The notes beneath the pieces were generated by a model. It was not told where the DNA came from, did no database searches, and saw only the letters and a program-made list of their open reading frames with translations. The position numbers and the translations under genes were made by a program. Positions 41,817 to 49,639 of a stretch of DNA of 64,000 nucleotides are shown here, piece by piece (position 1 is the stretch's first letter; every line of letters starts with the position of its first letter). Source of the DNA: Winogradskya consettensis (GTDB lineage Bacteria > Actinomycetota > Actinomycetes > Mycobacteriales > Micromonosporaceae). Location of the stretch: contig NZ_BOQP01000020.1 in the NCBI RefSeq assembly GCF_018332715.1, forward strand, positions 40,749 through 104,748. Reading direction: 5' to 3'.

Positions 41817-42405
41817 GACCCAGGTCCCTGAGCTCCAGGGCGGCGAGGGCGTCGACCGCGGCGGCGTCGCCGTTGCGCCAGGACTGGGCGATGTCCGGGC
41901 CGAGCTTGGTGAGCTCGTTGAGCGGGCGGCTCGCCAGCGCTCGCAGGGCGAGCAGGTCCTTGCCGGCCGGCTCGTTGCGGACCTTGACGGCCACCCCGGC
42001 GCGGCGCATCCAGCGCAGCCGTAGCGGCAGCCAGAGGAAGAGCACCAGGGCCAGCGGCACGGCGATGATCAGCAGCGACAAAGCGAGGGCCAGGTTGTCG
42101 ATGATCTCCTGCTGCTGGCGCCCGGCGTCGGCGATGCTGGCCGCGGCGCCGGCCGCGCTCTTGAACGGCGAGGTCAGGTCGTCGCCGACCAGCGGCACCC
42201 GGCCGACCTTGCCGCTGATGTCGTTCAGGTTGCCGGCGATGCCCGTGCCGGCGTCCTGCAGTTTCTGGCCGGGGACACCCAGCTTCTCGACCATGTCGTT
42301 GATCCAGAGGCCGGCTCGGATCCAGGCGTAGACCCAGAACACGACGAGCAGGTCGGTGAGCAGCTGGCGGACGGCGGTGGGGAGCCGGTCGGCGTACATC
42401 TTCAC
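41800..42405 (-). CDS. Two-helix membrane protein of unknown function
   Basis: This 201-residue protein has hydrophobic segments at about residues 15-33 and 103-125. An extracytoplasmic region between them is rich in Gly/Ala (GTGIAGNLNDISGKVGRVPLVGDDL), and the C-terminal cytoplasmic part is charged. The pattern is seen in conserved actinobacterial proteins without an assigned role. The GTG start at 42405 could instead be the ATG two codons later. Confidence 0.7.
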   Translation of the reverse strand: MKMYADRLPTAVRQLLTDLLVVFWVYAWIRAGLWINDMVEKLGVPGQKLQDAGTGIAGNLNDISGKVGRVPLVGDDLTSPFKSAAGAAASIADAGRQQQEIIDNLALALSLLIIAVPLALVLFLWLPLRLRWMRRAGVAVKVRNEPAGKDLLALRALASRPLNELTKLGPDIAQSWRNGDAAAVDALAALELRDLGLKPAR

Positions 42406-42439
42406 GGGCGAAAGCGTCCCACGGACGCGGCCCGATCGC

Positions 42440-42853
42440 TCAGTCCGTTTTCTGCTTCGCGGCGCAATCGGTGCAGGTGCCGAAGATCTCCAGGGTGTGC
42501 GAGATGTCGACGAAGCCGTGCCGGCCCGCCATCTTCTCGGCCCAGCTCTCGACCGCCGGTCCCTCCACCTCGACCGTGCGCCCGCACGAGCGGCACACGA
42601 GGTGATGGTGGTGACCGCGGCTGCAGCGCCGGTAGAGGTGCTCGCCGCCGGGCGGGCGCATCACGTCGATCTCGCCGGCGTCGGCCAGCCCCTGCAGGGT
42701 GCGGTAGACGGTCGTGAGCCCGACGCGTTCCCCGCGGTCGCGCAGGAGGGCGTGCAGGTCCTGGGCGCTGTGGAAACCCTCGCAGTCGGCAAGGACATCC
42801 CGGACGGCGGCACGCTGCTTGGTATTGCGAACGATAGTCGTCTCGTCGGTCAT
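42440..42853 (-). CDS. zur: Fur-family zinc uptake regulator Zur
   Basis: The 137-residue protein is a Fur-family repressor. Its HTH half contains TKQRAAVRDVLADCEGFHSAQDLH and GLTTVYRTLQGLADAG; the metal-binding half has HHHHLVCRSCGR and CTDC cysteines for the structural zinc. Linkage to znuACB and glyS, plus a Zur box upstream of znuA, identifies it as Zur. With zinc bound it would shut off zinc import. Confidence 0.92.
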   Translation of the reverse strand: MTDETTIVRNTKQRAAVRDVLADCEGFHSAQDLHALLRDRGERVGLTTVYRTLQGLADAGEIDVMRPPGGEHLYRRCSRGHHHHLVCRSCGRTVEVEGPAVESWAEKMAGRHGFVDISHTLEIFGTCTDCAAKQKTD

Positions 42854-42941
42854 GAGAGCTGAGCCTCCTTTGTCATGCCCTTCTGGCCCTCGCCGTCACG
42901 GCCGTCCGCAACTGACGCCGAGCGAGGCTCGGTGCAGGCGG

Positions 42942-43259
42942 TCATGACCCTTCCCTAGCGTGGCTTACAGCGTCAGCAACGATGTGCGCTACGTGTTCGT
43001 CCACCAATGAGTATGCGATCTCGCGGCCTCGGCGGGCACCCCGCACCACGCCGGCACCGCGTAGTACGCGCAGATGCTGCGAGACCAGGGGCTGTGGTGC
43101 GCCCAGTTTCTCGACGAGTTCGTGGACGCAGCGTTCACCGGTGCCGAGCTCGGCGACGATCGCCACCCGGATCGGCGCGGACAGGGCGCGCAGCAGTTCG
43201 CCCGCTGCCTCGTACGCCTCGTAGCCGGTGGTCTGGCCCGGGGCCACATCGGAGCTCAT
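42942..43259 (-). CDS. ArsR-family metalloregulator
   Basis: The 105-residue winged-helix protein has LLRALSAPIRVAIVAELGTGERCVHELVEKLGAPQPLVSQHLRVLRGAGVV. The C-terminal DEHVAHIVADAVSHA supplies the Asp/His pairs of alpha-5-type zinc sensors such as SmtB/CzrA. Its ATG overlaps the znuB stop (ATGA), so it belongs to the znu operon, giving that locus a second zinc-sensing regulator beside zur. Confidence 0.88.
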   Translation of the reverse strand: MSSDVAPGQTTGYEAYEAAGELLRALSAPIRVAIVAELGTGERCVHELVEKLGAPQPLVSQHLRVLRGAGVVRGARRGREIAYSLVDEHVAHIVADAVSHAREGS

Positions 43260-44131
43260 CGGGCACCTGCCTGGAGAACGACGTCGGAGGGTTCGGCGTG
43301 CTGGTGGTTGCCGTCCAGGTTCATCCGCTGGCGCAGCACCCGCCAGACCGTGGAGCCCACCGTGATCGCGAGGAAGACGGCGATGGCCAGGATGACGATG
43401 GTCGCGCCAGGGGGCGTGTCGACCTCGCCGGAGACGGTGACGCCGGCCGCCGCGGCGACCACCCCGATCAGCATCGCCACCGCCATCGTCGTGCGGAAAC
43501 CGCGGGTGACCTGCTGCGCGGCCGCCACCGGCACGACCATCAGCGCGCTGACGAGCAACAACCCGACGGTGCGCATGGCGATCGTCACGGTCACGGCTGT
43601 GGTCACTGCCAGCAACAGATTGAGGGTACGCACGGGGAGCCCCGAAACCTTGGCGTACTCCTCGTCGTTGCAGACCGCGAACAGTGCCGGCCGCAGAGCG
43701 AGCATCGCGACCAGCACGGCGACGCCCAAGATCGCGATCACGATGACGTCCGCGCGGGTCGTGGTGATCAGCGAGCCGAAGAGGTACTGCACGAGGTTGC
43801 CGCTGTTGCTGTCGGAGAGCCCGACCAGCACCACACCGCCGGCGATACCCCCATAGAAGAGCAGGGCAAGAGCAAGGTCTCCTGAGGTACGCCCACGCTC
43901 GCGCACCAGCTCCACACCGATCGCGCCGACCACGGACACGATGACCGCCGTGAGCACCGGGGACTGCTGGAGCAGCAGCCCGACGCCGACACCGGTGAGC
44001 GCCACGTGACCGATGCCGTCACCGATCAGCGAGAGCCGGCGCTGCACGAGATAGATGCCGAGCGCCGGCGCCGTCAGCCCGATGATCAGCGCGCCGACCA
44101 GGGCCCGGATCATGAAGTCGTACTGGAACAA
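43256..44131 (-). CDS. znuB: Zinc ABC transporter permease
   Basis: The 291-residue membrane protein is of the ABC-3 (ZnuB/MntB) family with about eight segments. It opens FQYDFMIRALVGALIIGLTAPALGIYLVQRRLSLIGDGIGHVALTGVGVG, whose SLIGDGIGHVAL region is a signature. It pairs with the upstream ATPase and lipoprotein. Confidence 0.92.
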   Translation of the reverse strand: MFQYDFMIRALVGALIIGLTAPALGIYLVQRRLSLIGDGIGHVALTGVGVGLLLQQSPVLTAVIVSVVGAIGVELVRERGRTSGDLALALLFYGGIAGGVVLVGLSDSNSGNLVQYLFGSLITTTRADVIVIAILGVAVLVAMLALRPALFAVCNDEEYAKVSGLPVRTLNLLLAVTTAVTVTIAMRTVGLLLVSALMVVPVAAAQQVTRGFRTTMAVAMLIGVVAAAAGVTVSGEVDTPPGATIVILAIAVFLAITVGSTVWRVLRQRMNLDGNHQHAEPSDVVLQAGAR

Positions 44132-44184
44132 GTCGATAAGTCTTCAGTCCCCTCAAGGGCGGTGGCGGGGCGGTCGGACGGGCA

Positions 44185-44964
44185 TTAGCTTGCCGGCATT
44201 CGGTCGGTGGGGGCCACGCAGATCGCGGGGCGTTCGGGCTCGGCGTGCGGGTGGACGTGGTCGTGGCCGGGGGCGGCGTGGTGGCCGGCGGGCTCCGGGA
44301 CGCGGCCCTCGTAGGCGATGCGCCCGTCGTGCACGACGACGGCCTTGTCGATGAGTGGTTCCAGGGGGCCGAGCTCGTGCGCGACCAGCAGGATCGTGCC
44401 GCCCCGCTCGGCGAAGCGGCCCAGCACGGCGGCGAACGCCTCCTGGCTCGCGGCGTCGACACCGGCCGTCGGCTCGTCGAGCACCAGCAGGTCGGGGCGG
44501 CCGGCCAGTGCGCGGGCGATCAGGGTGCGCTGCTGCTGACCGCCGGAGAGGGTGGTGACCGGGTCGTTGATCCGGTCGAGCAGCCCGACGTCCTCCAGCG
44601 CTGCGCGGACGGCGTCGCGGTCGGCCGCGCGGGCGGGCCGGAAGATGCCGCGGCGGGCCAGGCGCCCGGATGCCACGACCTCGCCGACGGTTGCGGGGAC
44701 TCCGCTGCCCGCTCCGATGCGCTGGGGGACGTAGCCGATGCGCGCCCACGTGCGGAAGCGGGCTCGGGGCGTACCGAAAAGATCGATCTCCCCACCCGCC
44801 AGCGGGACCAGGCCGAGGATCGTGCGCACCAGGGTGGACTTGCCGGAACCGTTCGCACCCAGAATGGCCACCACCTGGCCGGTCGTGACCTCGAAGTTGA
44901 CGTCCCGCAGCACGTGCCGGCCGCCATAGGTGACCGCGCCGTGCCGGACCGCTACAACGCTCAT
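44185..44964 (-). CDS. znuC: Zinc ABC transporter ATP-binding protein
   Basis: The 259-residue ABC ATPase has Walker A GANGSGKST, signature LSGGQQQRTLIARAL and Walker B LLVLDEPTAGVD. A His-rich tail (HHAAPGHDHVHPHAEP) is a common addition in zinc transport ATPases. The ATG overlaps the znuA stop (ATGA). A 53-bp gap separates it from znuB. Confidence 0.92.
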   Translation of the reverse strand: MSVVAVRHGAVTYGGRHVLRDVNFEVTTGQVVAILGANGSGKSTLVRTILGLVPLAGGEIDLFGTPRARFRTWARIGYVPQRIGAGSGVPATVGEVVASGRLARRGIFRPARAADRDAVRAALEDVGLLDRINDPVTTLSGGQQQRTLIARALAGRPDLLVLDEPTAGVDAASQEAFAAVLGRFAERGGTILLVAHELGPLEPLIDKAVVVHDGRIAYEGRVPEPAGHHAAPGHDHVHPHAEPERPAICVAPTDRMPAS

Positions 44965-45890
44965 GAGCTGCACCCCAGGGCTGTGGTCAGGGCATTCAGA
45001 TTGGTACGCATGACCGTGAAGTAGTCCGCACCCGCCTCGGTCACGCCTTCGAGCGGGTCGAGGACCGCCGTCTTCGCACCCACCTCCCGGGCGATGGTCT
45101 CGGCGACCTTGGGACTGACCAGGGTCTCGAAGAAGATCGTGCTGGTTCCCGTGGCTCTCGCCTCCTCGGCGACGTGGGCGAGGCGCTGCGGGGAGGGCTC
45201 CGCCTCGGGGGAGATGCCGGTGATGCCGACCTCGGTCAGGCCGTAGCGGTCAGCGAGATAGTGGAACGCGGCGTGGCTGGTGACTATTTCGCGGCGCTGG
45301 CAGGTCTTGAGGGCCGCAGCGTAGGTGGTGTTGAGGTCCTTGAGCTCTTCTTTTGTGGCTGCGGCGCGGCTTTGGTAGGCATCCGCGTGTTGTGGGTCGA
45401 TTTGTGCGAGCCGATCGGCGACTGCCTGGGCGATCTGCTCGTAGCGGAGCGGGTCGAGCCAGACGTGCGGGTCGGCGTTCCCGTTCGCCTCGGCGTGCTC
45501 GTCCTCGCCCGGCTCGTGGGAGTGCTCCTCGGCGGGCAGCAGCTGCACGACCGTACTGATGTCGAGGGCCCGGTCGGCGGCCTCCTGCGCGACGGCCTGG
45601 TCGACCGCGGGCTGGAAGCCCTTGAGATAGATCACCAGGCCGGCGTCGGCGACCCGGCCGACCTGGCGCGGATTGAGCTCGACGTCGTGCGGCTCGGCGC
45701 CCGGCTTGGTGAGATCGGTGACCGACACCTCGGCGCCGCCGATCCGCGATGCGAGGTATTGCAGCGGGTAGAACGCGGTCACGACGTCGAGGCGGCCGTC
45801 GCTGAACCCGTCGGAGCGGGTGGCACACCCGGCCAGCATCAGCGTGGCCGCGGTGAGCGCGGCGGCGATGCGGAGTCGGGGGGACGGCAT
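44961..45890 (-). CDS. znuA: Zinc ABC transporter substrate-binding lipoprotein
   Basis: The 309-residue lipoprotein has a lipobox (LMLAGC, Cys22). It is a cluster A-I metal receptor: VVTAFYPLQYLASRIGG, PGAEPHDVELNPRQV with the first metal-binding His, and a His/Glu/Asp-rich loop (EEHSHEPGEDEHAEANGNADPH) typical of zinc rather than manganese receptors. DPHVWLDP carries a further ligand. It is the first gene of the znu operon, behind a Zur box. Confidence 0.94.
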   Translation of the reverse strand: MPSPRLRIAAALTAATLMLAGCATRSDGFSDGRLDVVTAFYPLQYLASRIGGAEVSVTDLTKPGAEPHDVELNPRQVGRVADAGLVIYLKGFQPAVDQAVAQEAADRALDISTVVQLLPAEEHSHEPGEDEHAEANGNADPHVWLDPLRYEQIAQAVADRLAQIDPQHADAYQSRAAATKEELKDLNTTYAAALKTCQRREIVTSHAAFHYLADRYGLTEVGITGISPEAEPSPQRLAHVAEEARATGTSTIFFETLVSPKVAETIAREVGAKTAVLDPLEGVTEAGADYFTVMRTNLNALTTALGCSS

Positions 45891-45911
45891 GGCATCAACA
45901 ATGACCGATAA

Positions 45912-45926
45912 TGGTAATGATTGTCA
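45912..45926. promoter_or_regulatory. Zur box upstream of znuA
   Basis: TGGTAATGATTGTCA is close to the 7-1-7 actinobacterial Zur palindrome (TGAAAATGATTTTCA type). It lies 22 bases upstream of the znuA start codon, in an AT-rich stretch that probably forms the promoter. Confidence 0.78.
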
Positions 45927-45942
45927 AAAGCGCATGGATCGC

Positions 45943-46188
45943 TCAGTTGATCGTCTTCGTCACAGCGGCGGTGAACAGCAGGGCCAGCATGATCACCCGG
46001 ATCGTGCGGACCGCGGTGGACTGCACCGGCCAGGTCGTGAACGTGAGGGCGGCCATCGCCACGCCCAGCACGAACAGCAGGGCGCCGCCGATGATGCCCG
46101 GCAGGAACAGCCCCGCGAGCAGCAACGCCAGCGCGATGATGAAAGCGGTCGTCGGGTTCACGGTCGCCAGTCGGCGCATCAGGTTCAC
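45943..46188 (-). CDS. Small three-helix membrane protein
   Basis: This 81-residue protein is mostly hydrophobic: TTAFIIALALLLAGLFLPGIIGGALLFVLGVAMAALTF and IRVIMLALLFTAAVTKTIN. It resembles the short DUF6703-type proteins found near zinc genes in actinomycetes. GTG start with GGGAG upstream. It is on the znu strand but is separated from znuA by the Zur box. Confidence 0.7.
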   Translation of the reverse strand: MNLMRRLATVNPTTAFIIALALLLAGLFLPGIIGGALLFVLGVAMAALTFTTWPVQSTAVRTIRVIMLALLFTAAVTKTIN

Positions 46189-46225
46189 TTCGGCTCTCCC
46201 CGGGCGGTGTGCGTAGGCTCACGTC

Positions 46226-46567
46226 ATGCTGGTGCTGAACCGTTTCGTCGTCCCGTCCGACACGCAGGAATCGTTTGCCGGGCGGGCACATGCCGCCCTG
46301 GCCGCCCTCGCCGCGAGCACCGGATACCTCTCCGGCCGGCTCACCCGCGCGCTCGACGACCCCGGCTACTGGACGCTGGTCACCGAGTGGGAATCCGTCG
46401 GAGCCTACCGGCGCGCGCTCGGCGGTTTCGACGTCAAGGTGAACGCCACCCCGCTGCTGTCCGAGTCGCTCGACGAGCCGTCCGCCTTCGAGACGCTCGC
46501 CTCCGCGGCGCCGGGCTCGCCCGTCGAGGTGGTGGCCAGCGACCGGGCAGCCGAACCCTGGCGCTGA
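46226..46567 (+). CDS. Antibiotic biosynthesis monooxygenase (ABM)-domain protein
   Basis: The 113-residue protein has the small ferredoxin-like barrel of ABM proteins: LVLNRFVVPSDTQESFAGRAHAALAALAASTGYLSGRLTRALDDPGYWTLVTEWESVGAYRRAL. Family members range from quinone-forming monooxygenases to heme-degrading enzymes and non-enzymatic forms; no specific activity can be assigned. Confidence 0.78.
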   Translation: MLVLNRFVVPSDTQESFAGRAHAALAALAASTGYLSGRLTRALDDPGYWTLVTEWESVGAYRRALGGFDVKVNATPLLSESLDEPSAFETLASAAPGSPVEVVASDRAAEPWR

Positions 46568-46584
46568 CCCGTAGGCTTGACGCC

Positions 46585-47085
46585 ATGACGGCCCCGGCTG
46601 GTTTCTCGGCTCCGCCTCCGCCTCAGGGGCCTGGTGTGCAGCCGCCCTTCCCGGCGCCACCCATCGAGGGGCGCGGACGGCGGCTCGGCACGAGCATCGC
46701 GCTGGCCATCGGTGCCGTGCTGCTGGTCCTCGGGGTCGGGCTGGCCGCCGTCATCGGGATCGGCGCGGTCGGCGGCAAGGCCCTCAACGAGCAGGCCGAC
46801 GCCGTGGTGGCCGACTATCTCGACGCCGTCCGCGACCGCAACTACAGCGACGCCTACGACATGCTCTGCGAGTCGGCCCGCTCGGCGCAGAGCGAGTCGG
46901 ATTTCACCGAGCAGGTCTCCGCTCAGGAGCCGATCGTCGACTACGACCTCGGTGACGTGTCCCTGGTGCGCCTCACCGTTCCGGTCGAGGTGCGCTACGC
47001 GAACGGTTCCCGCGCCGAGCTGGAGGCCGTCCTCGAGCAAAACACCTCGACCGGTCGCTTCGAAGTGTGCAGTATCGAGGAGTAA
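46585..47085 (+). CDS. Membrane-anchored protein with a DUF4878-like domain
   Basis: The 166-residue protein has a Pro-rich cytoplasmic N-terminus (APPPPQGPGVQPPFPAPP), one transmembrane helix (about residues 38-60) and an extracytoplasmic domain. That domain contains VVADYLDAVRDRNYSDAYDMLCESARSAQSESDF, the NTF2-like pattern of DUF4878/lumazine-binding-like lipoproteins. Two Cys residues may pair. The ATG at 46585 is preferred to long upstream extensions. It precedes glyS by 61 bp. Confidence 0.72.
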   Translation: MTAPAGFSAPPPPQGPGVQPPFPAPPIEGRGRRLGTSIALAIGAVLLVLGVGLAAVIGIGAVGGKALNEQADAVVADYLDAVRDRNYSDAYDMLCESARSAQSESDFTEQVSAQEPIVDYDLGDVSLVRLTVPVEVRYANGSRAELEAVLEQNTSTGRFEVCSIEE

Positions 47086-47146
47086 TCTCCTCATTTCGTC
47101 CACACCCGCTACGTTCTCGCCGACAACCAGCCGGCGTAGGAGGAAC

Positions 47147-48526
47147 ATGCCCGCCGACCGTATCGACGCCGTCGTCAGCCTGGCCAAGCGCCGTGGCTTC
47201 GTCTTCCCCTCCAGCGAGATCTACGGAGGCACCCGTTCGGCGTGGGACTACGGTCCGCTCGGGGTGGCGCTGAAGGACAACGTCCGCCAGCAGTGGTGGA
47301 AGACGATGGTCCAGCAGCGCGACGACATCGTCGGCCTCGACTCCGCCGTCATCCTGGCCCGCGACGTGTGGACGGCCTCCGGTCACATCGACGCGTTCGT
47401 CGACCCGCTGACCGAGTGCCAGTCGTGCCACAAGCGCTTCCGCGCCGACCACCTCGAGGAGGCCTGGGAGGCCAAGCACGGCGCGCCGCCCGCCTCCCTC
47501 AGCGAGCTCAACTGCCCCAACTGCGGCAACAAAGGTACGTTCACCGAGCCGAAGATGTTCAACGGCCTGATGAAGACCTACCTCGGCCCCACCGAGAGCG
47601 CCGACGGCCTGCACTACCTGCGCCCGGAAACCGCCCAGGGCATCTTCGTCAACTACAACAACGTGGCGACCGCGGCCCGCAAGAAGCCACCGTTCGGCAT
47701 CGCCCAGGTGGGCAAGTCGTTCCGCAACGAGATCACCCCCGGCAACTTCATCTTCCGGACCCGCGAGTTCGAGCAGATGGAGATGGAGTTCTTCGTCGCC
47801 CCCGGCTCCGACGAGGAATGGCACGAATACTGGCTCCAGCAGCGCTGGAACTGGTATCTCGACCTGGGCCTCTCGGAGGAGAACCTGCGCTTCTTCGAGC
47901 ACCCCGAGGAGAAGCTCTCCCACTACTCGAAGCGCACGGTCGACATCGAATACCGCTTCCAGTTCGGCGGCACCGAGTTCGCCGAGCTCGAAGGCATCGC
48001 CAACCGCACCGACTTCGACCTCAAGACCCACTCCAAGCACTCCGGCGTCGACCTCTCCTTCTTCGACCAGGAGAAACAGGAGCGCTGGGTTCCGTACGTC
48101 ATCGAGCCCGCCGCCGGCCTCACCCGCGCCGTCCTGGCCTTCCTCCTCGAGGCCTACGACGAGGACGAGGCCCCCAACACCAAGGGCGGCGTCGACAAGC
48201 GCACGGTCATGCGCTTCGACCCCCGCCTCGCCCCGGTCAAGGTCGCCGTCCTCCCGCTCTCCCGCAACCCGGAGCTCTCCCCGAAGGCCCGCGGCCTCGC
48301 CGAAACCCTCCGCAAACGCTGGATGGTCGAATTCGACGACTCCCAGGCCATCGGCCGCCGCTACCGTCGCCAGGACGAAATCGGCACCCCCTTCTGCATC
48401 ACCGTCGACTTCGACACCCTCACCGACGACGCCGTCACGGTCCGCGACCGCGACACCATGAAGCAGGAACGGGTCGCCCTCGACCAGATCGAGGACTACC
48501 TCATCAAGCGCCTCCCCGGCTGCTGA
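47147..48526 (+). CDS. glyS: Glycyl-tRNA synthetase (dimeric type)
   Basis: The 459-residue class II synthetase joins glycine to tRNA-Gly. It opens VVSLAKRRGFVFPSSEIYGGTRSAWDYGPLG. A zinc-binding insert is present (CQSCHKR ... CPNCGNKG), with motif 2 FRNEITPGNFIFRTREFEQMEMEFF and the motif 3 region. AGGAGGAAC lies directly before the ATG. The gene downstream of zur is glyS in many actinobacteria. A hairpin with a T-rich tail follows. Confidence 0.96.
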   Translation: MPADRIDAVVSLAKRRGFVFPSSEIYGGTRSAWDYGPLGVALKDNVRQQWWKTMVQQRDDIVGLDSAVILARDVWTASGHIDAFVDPLTECQSCHKRFRADHLEEAWEAKHGAPPASLSELNCPNCGNKGTFTEPKMFNGLMKTYLGPTESADGLHYLRPETAQGIFVNYNNVATAARKKPPFGIAQVGKSFRNEITPGNFIFRTREFEQMEMEFFVAPGSDEEWHEYWLQQRWNWYLDLGLSEENLRFFEHPEEKLSHYSKRTVDIEYRFQFGGTEFAELEGIANRTDFDLKTHSKHSGVDLSFFDQEKQERWVPYVIEPAAGLTRAVLAFLLEAYDEDEAPNTKGGVDKRTVMRFDPRLAPVKVAVLPLSRNPELSPKARGLAETLRKRWMVEFDDSQAIGRRYRRQDEIGTPFCITVDFDTLTDDAVTVRDRDTMKQERVALDQIEDYLIKRLPGC

Positions 48527-48539
48527 CCCAGCGTTACCG

Positions 48540-48580
48540 CGGCCCGCCCCCGATCACTTCGGAGGCGGGCCGTTCTTCTT
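48540..48580 (+). terminator. Intrinsic terminator after glyS
   Basis: CGGCCCGCC and GGCGGGCCG form a 9-bp stem around a 15-base loop, followed directly by TTCTTCTT, one of the few T-rich tails in this window. Confidence 0.85.
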
Positions 48581-48717
48581 CTCCAGGGTAGTCAATGGTC
48601 AACTTTACGCGGTACTATGTGAGCGTGTTTCTAAGTTAATTGCTCCGCAGGGAAGAGTCCTTGGCACCTTCAAGTTGTACGCTCGGTGGTACGTCGGAAC
48701 GTACTGCCGAGGGGGTT

Positions 48718-48999
48718 GTGATTAAGGTGCTGACCATCAGTGATGTCCGGAAGAACCTCGCCGCAGTGGTCGACGATGCCGAGGAATGCGTCATTCCCCG
48801 AGGCGGTGGCAAGGCCGTCGTCATGGTTTCCCTCGACGAGTGGAATTCCATGAAGGAGACCTTGCACGTCCTCGGGTCAGCCTCGAACGCCCGCCGGCTG
48901 CTGGAGAGCATTGCCCAGGCCGACGCGGGACTGCTGCAGGAGCACCCATTGCTGGGTGCTGACGAACCAGCGCCGGCACCCTCGGACAGGGCGGCGTGA
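48718..48999 (+). CDS. Phd/YefM-family antitoxin
   Basis: The protein has about 93 residues: VLTISDVRKNLAAVVDDAEECVIPRGGGKAVVMVSLDEWNSMKETLHVLGSASNARRLLESI. This is the Phd/YefM fold followed by the toxin-binding helix. GAGGGGG precedes the GTG at 48718; GTG at 48727 is an alternative. The toxin that should follow is broken, so this antitoxin is probably an orphan. The AT-rich stretch before it (48600-48660) probably holds its promoter. Confidence 0.85.
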   Translation: MIKVLTISDVRKNLAAVVDDAEECVIPRGGGKAVVMVSLDEWNSMKETLHVLGSASNARRLLESIAQADAGLLQEHPLLGADEPAPAPSDRAA

Positions 49000-49123
49000 G
49001 TCTTCGTGTCGTCTTCACCCCTGACGCCTGGGACGGCTACGACGCCTGGCTGCAGAACGACGTGAAGATGGCGGGGACGACCTGGAGATCGCGGCGTGCC
49101 GTGGCCACTACGGCGGTAAGTGA
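48996..49123 (+). pseudogene. Remnant of YoeB-family toxin with internal deletion
   Basis: The GTG overlaps the antitoxin stop as in intact yefM-yoeB pairs. The first 24 codons give LRVVFTPDAWDGYDAWLQND, the normal YoeB N-terminus. About 12 codons later a different frame gives GDDLEIAACRGHYGGK and a TGA at 49121-49123, the normal YoeB C-terminus (usually IAACRYHYG). Roughly 45 central residues, including the catalytic core, are missing, and the frame is shifted. Confidence 0.8.
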
Positions 49124-49127
49124 GCCT

Positions 49128-49610
49128 TCAGAAGATGAAGCCGCCGGGGCGGTTGTTGCGGTCGGCGATGAGGCCGGCGAGGGTGGAGACGGCTATCTCG
49201 GCGGGGGTCCTGCTGCCGATGTTGAGGCCGATGGGGCGGTGGATCCGGGCGATCTCGTCGTCGGGGACACCGAGTTTTCGCAGGGCGGCTAGGTGGGGGC
49301 CCTCGTGGTGGGGGTTGCCCATGATGCCGATCCAGCGGGCGCCGGTGGTCAGCGAGTCCTTGAGGATCCGGCCGAGCTCGGGGCGGTGGTGGTCGGTCAG
49401 GACGATGTCGGTGTGTTCGGTGATCTCGGCTGCCTGCAGGTCGGCGACGACCGCGTCGCCGTGGGGGCCGGGTGGGCCCTGCAGGACGGTGGGGTCGGGT
49501 TCGAGCAGGGTGGTGCGGAAGCCCAGGTCGAGGCCGAAGCGGATGAGGGCCGCGGCGACCGGGGTGTCGAAGACGGCTACCAGGTGGCGGGGGCTCTGCT
49601 CGGGCTGCAC
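49128..49610 (-). CDS. XdhC/CoxI-family Rossmann-domain protein
   Basis: The protein has about 160 residues and matches only the C-terminal NAD-binding-like half of XdhC: LVAVFDTPVAAALIRFGLDLGFRTTLLEPDP, TDIVLTDHH, GARWIGIMGN, and the closing IHRPIGLNIGSRTPAEIAVSTLAGLIAD. XdhC proteins help mature molybdenum hydroxylases. The usual N-terminal XdhC_CoxI half is absent and no xanthine dehydrogenase genes are near. A GTG start at 49610 gives the best fit and lies only 29 bases from the divergent dusB start. Confidence 0.78.
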   Translation of the reverse strand: MQPEQSPRHLVAVFDTPVAAALIRFGLDLGFRTTLLEPDPTVLQGPPGPHGDAVVADLQAAEITEHTDIVLTDHHRPELGRILKDSLTTGARWIGIMGNPHHEGPHLAALRKLGVPDDEIARIHRPIGLNIGSRTPAEIAVSTLAGLIADRNNRPGGFIF

Positions 49611-49639
49611 GCTTTGACTGTGCCAGAGGGCGGTGTGCC

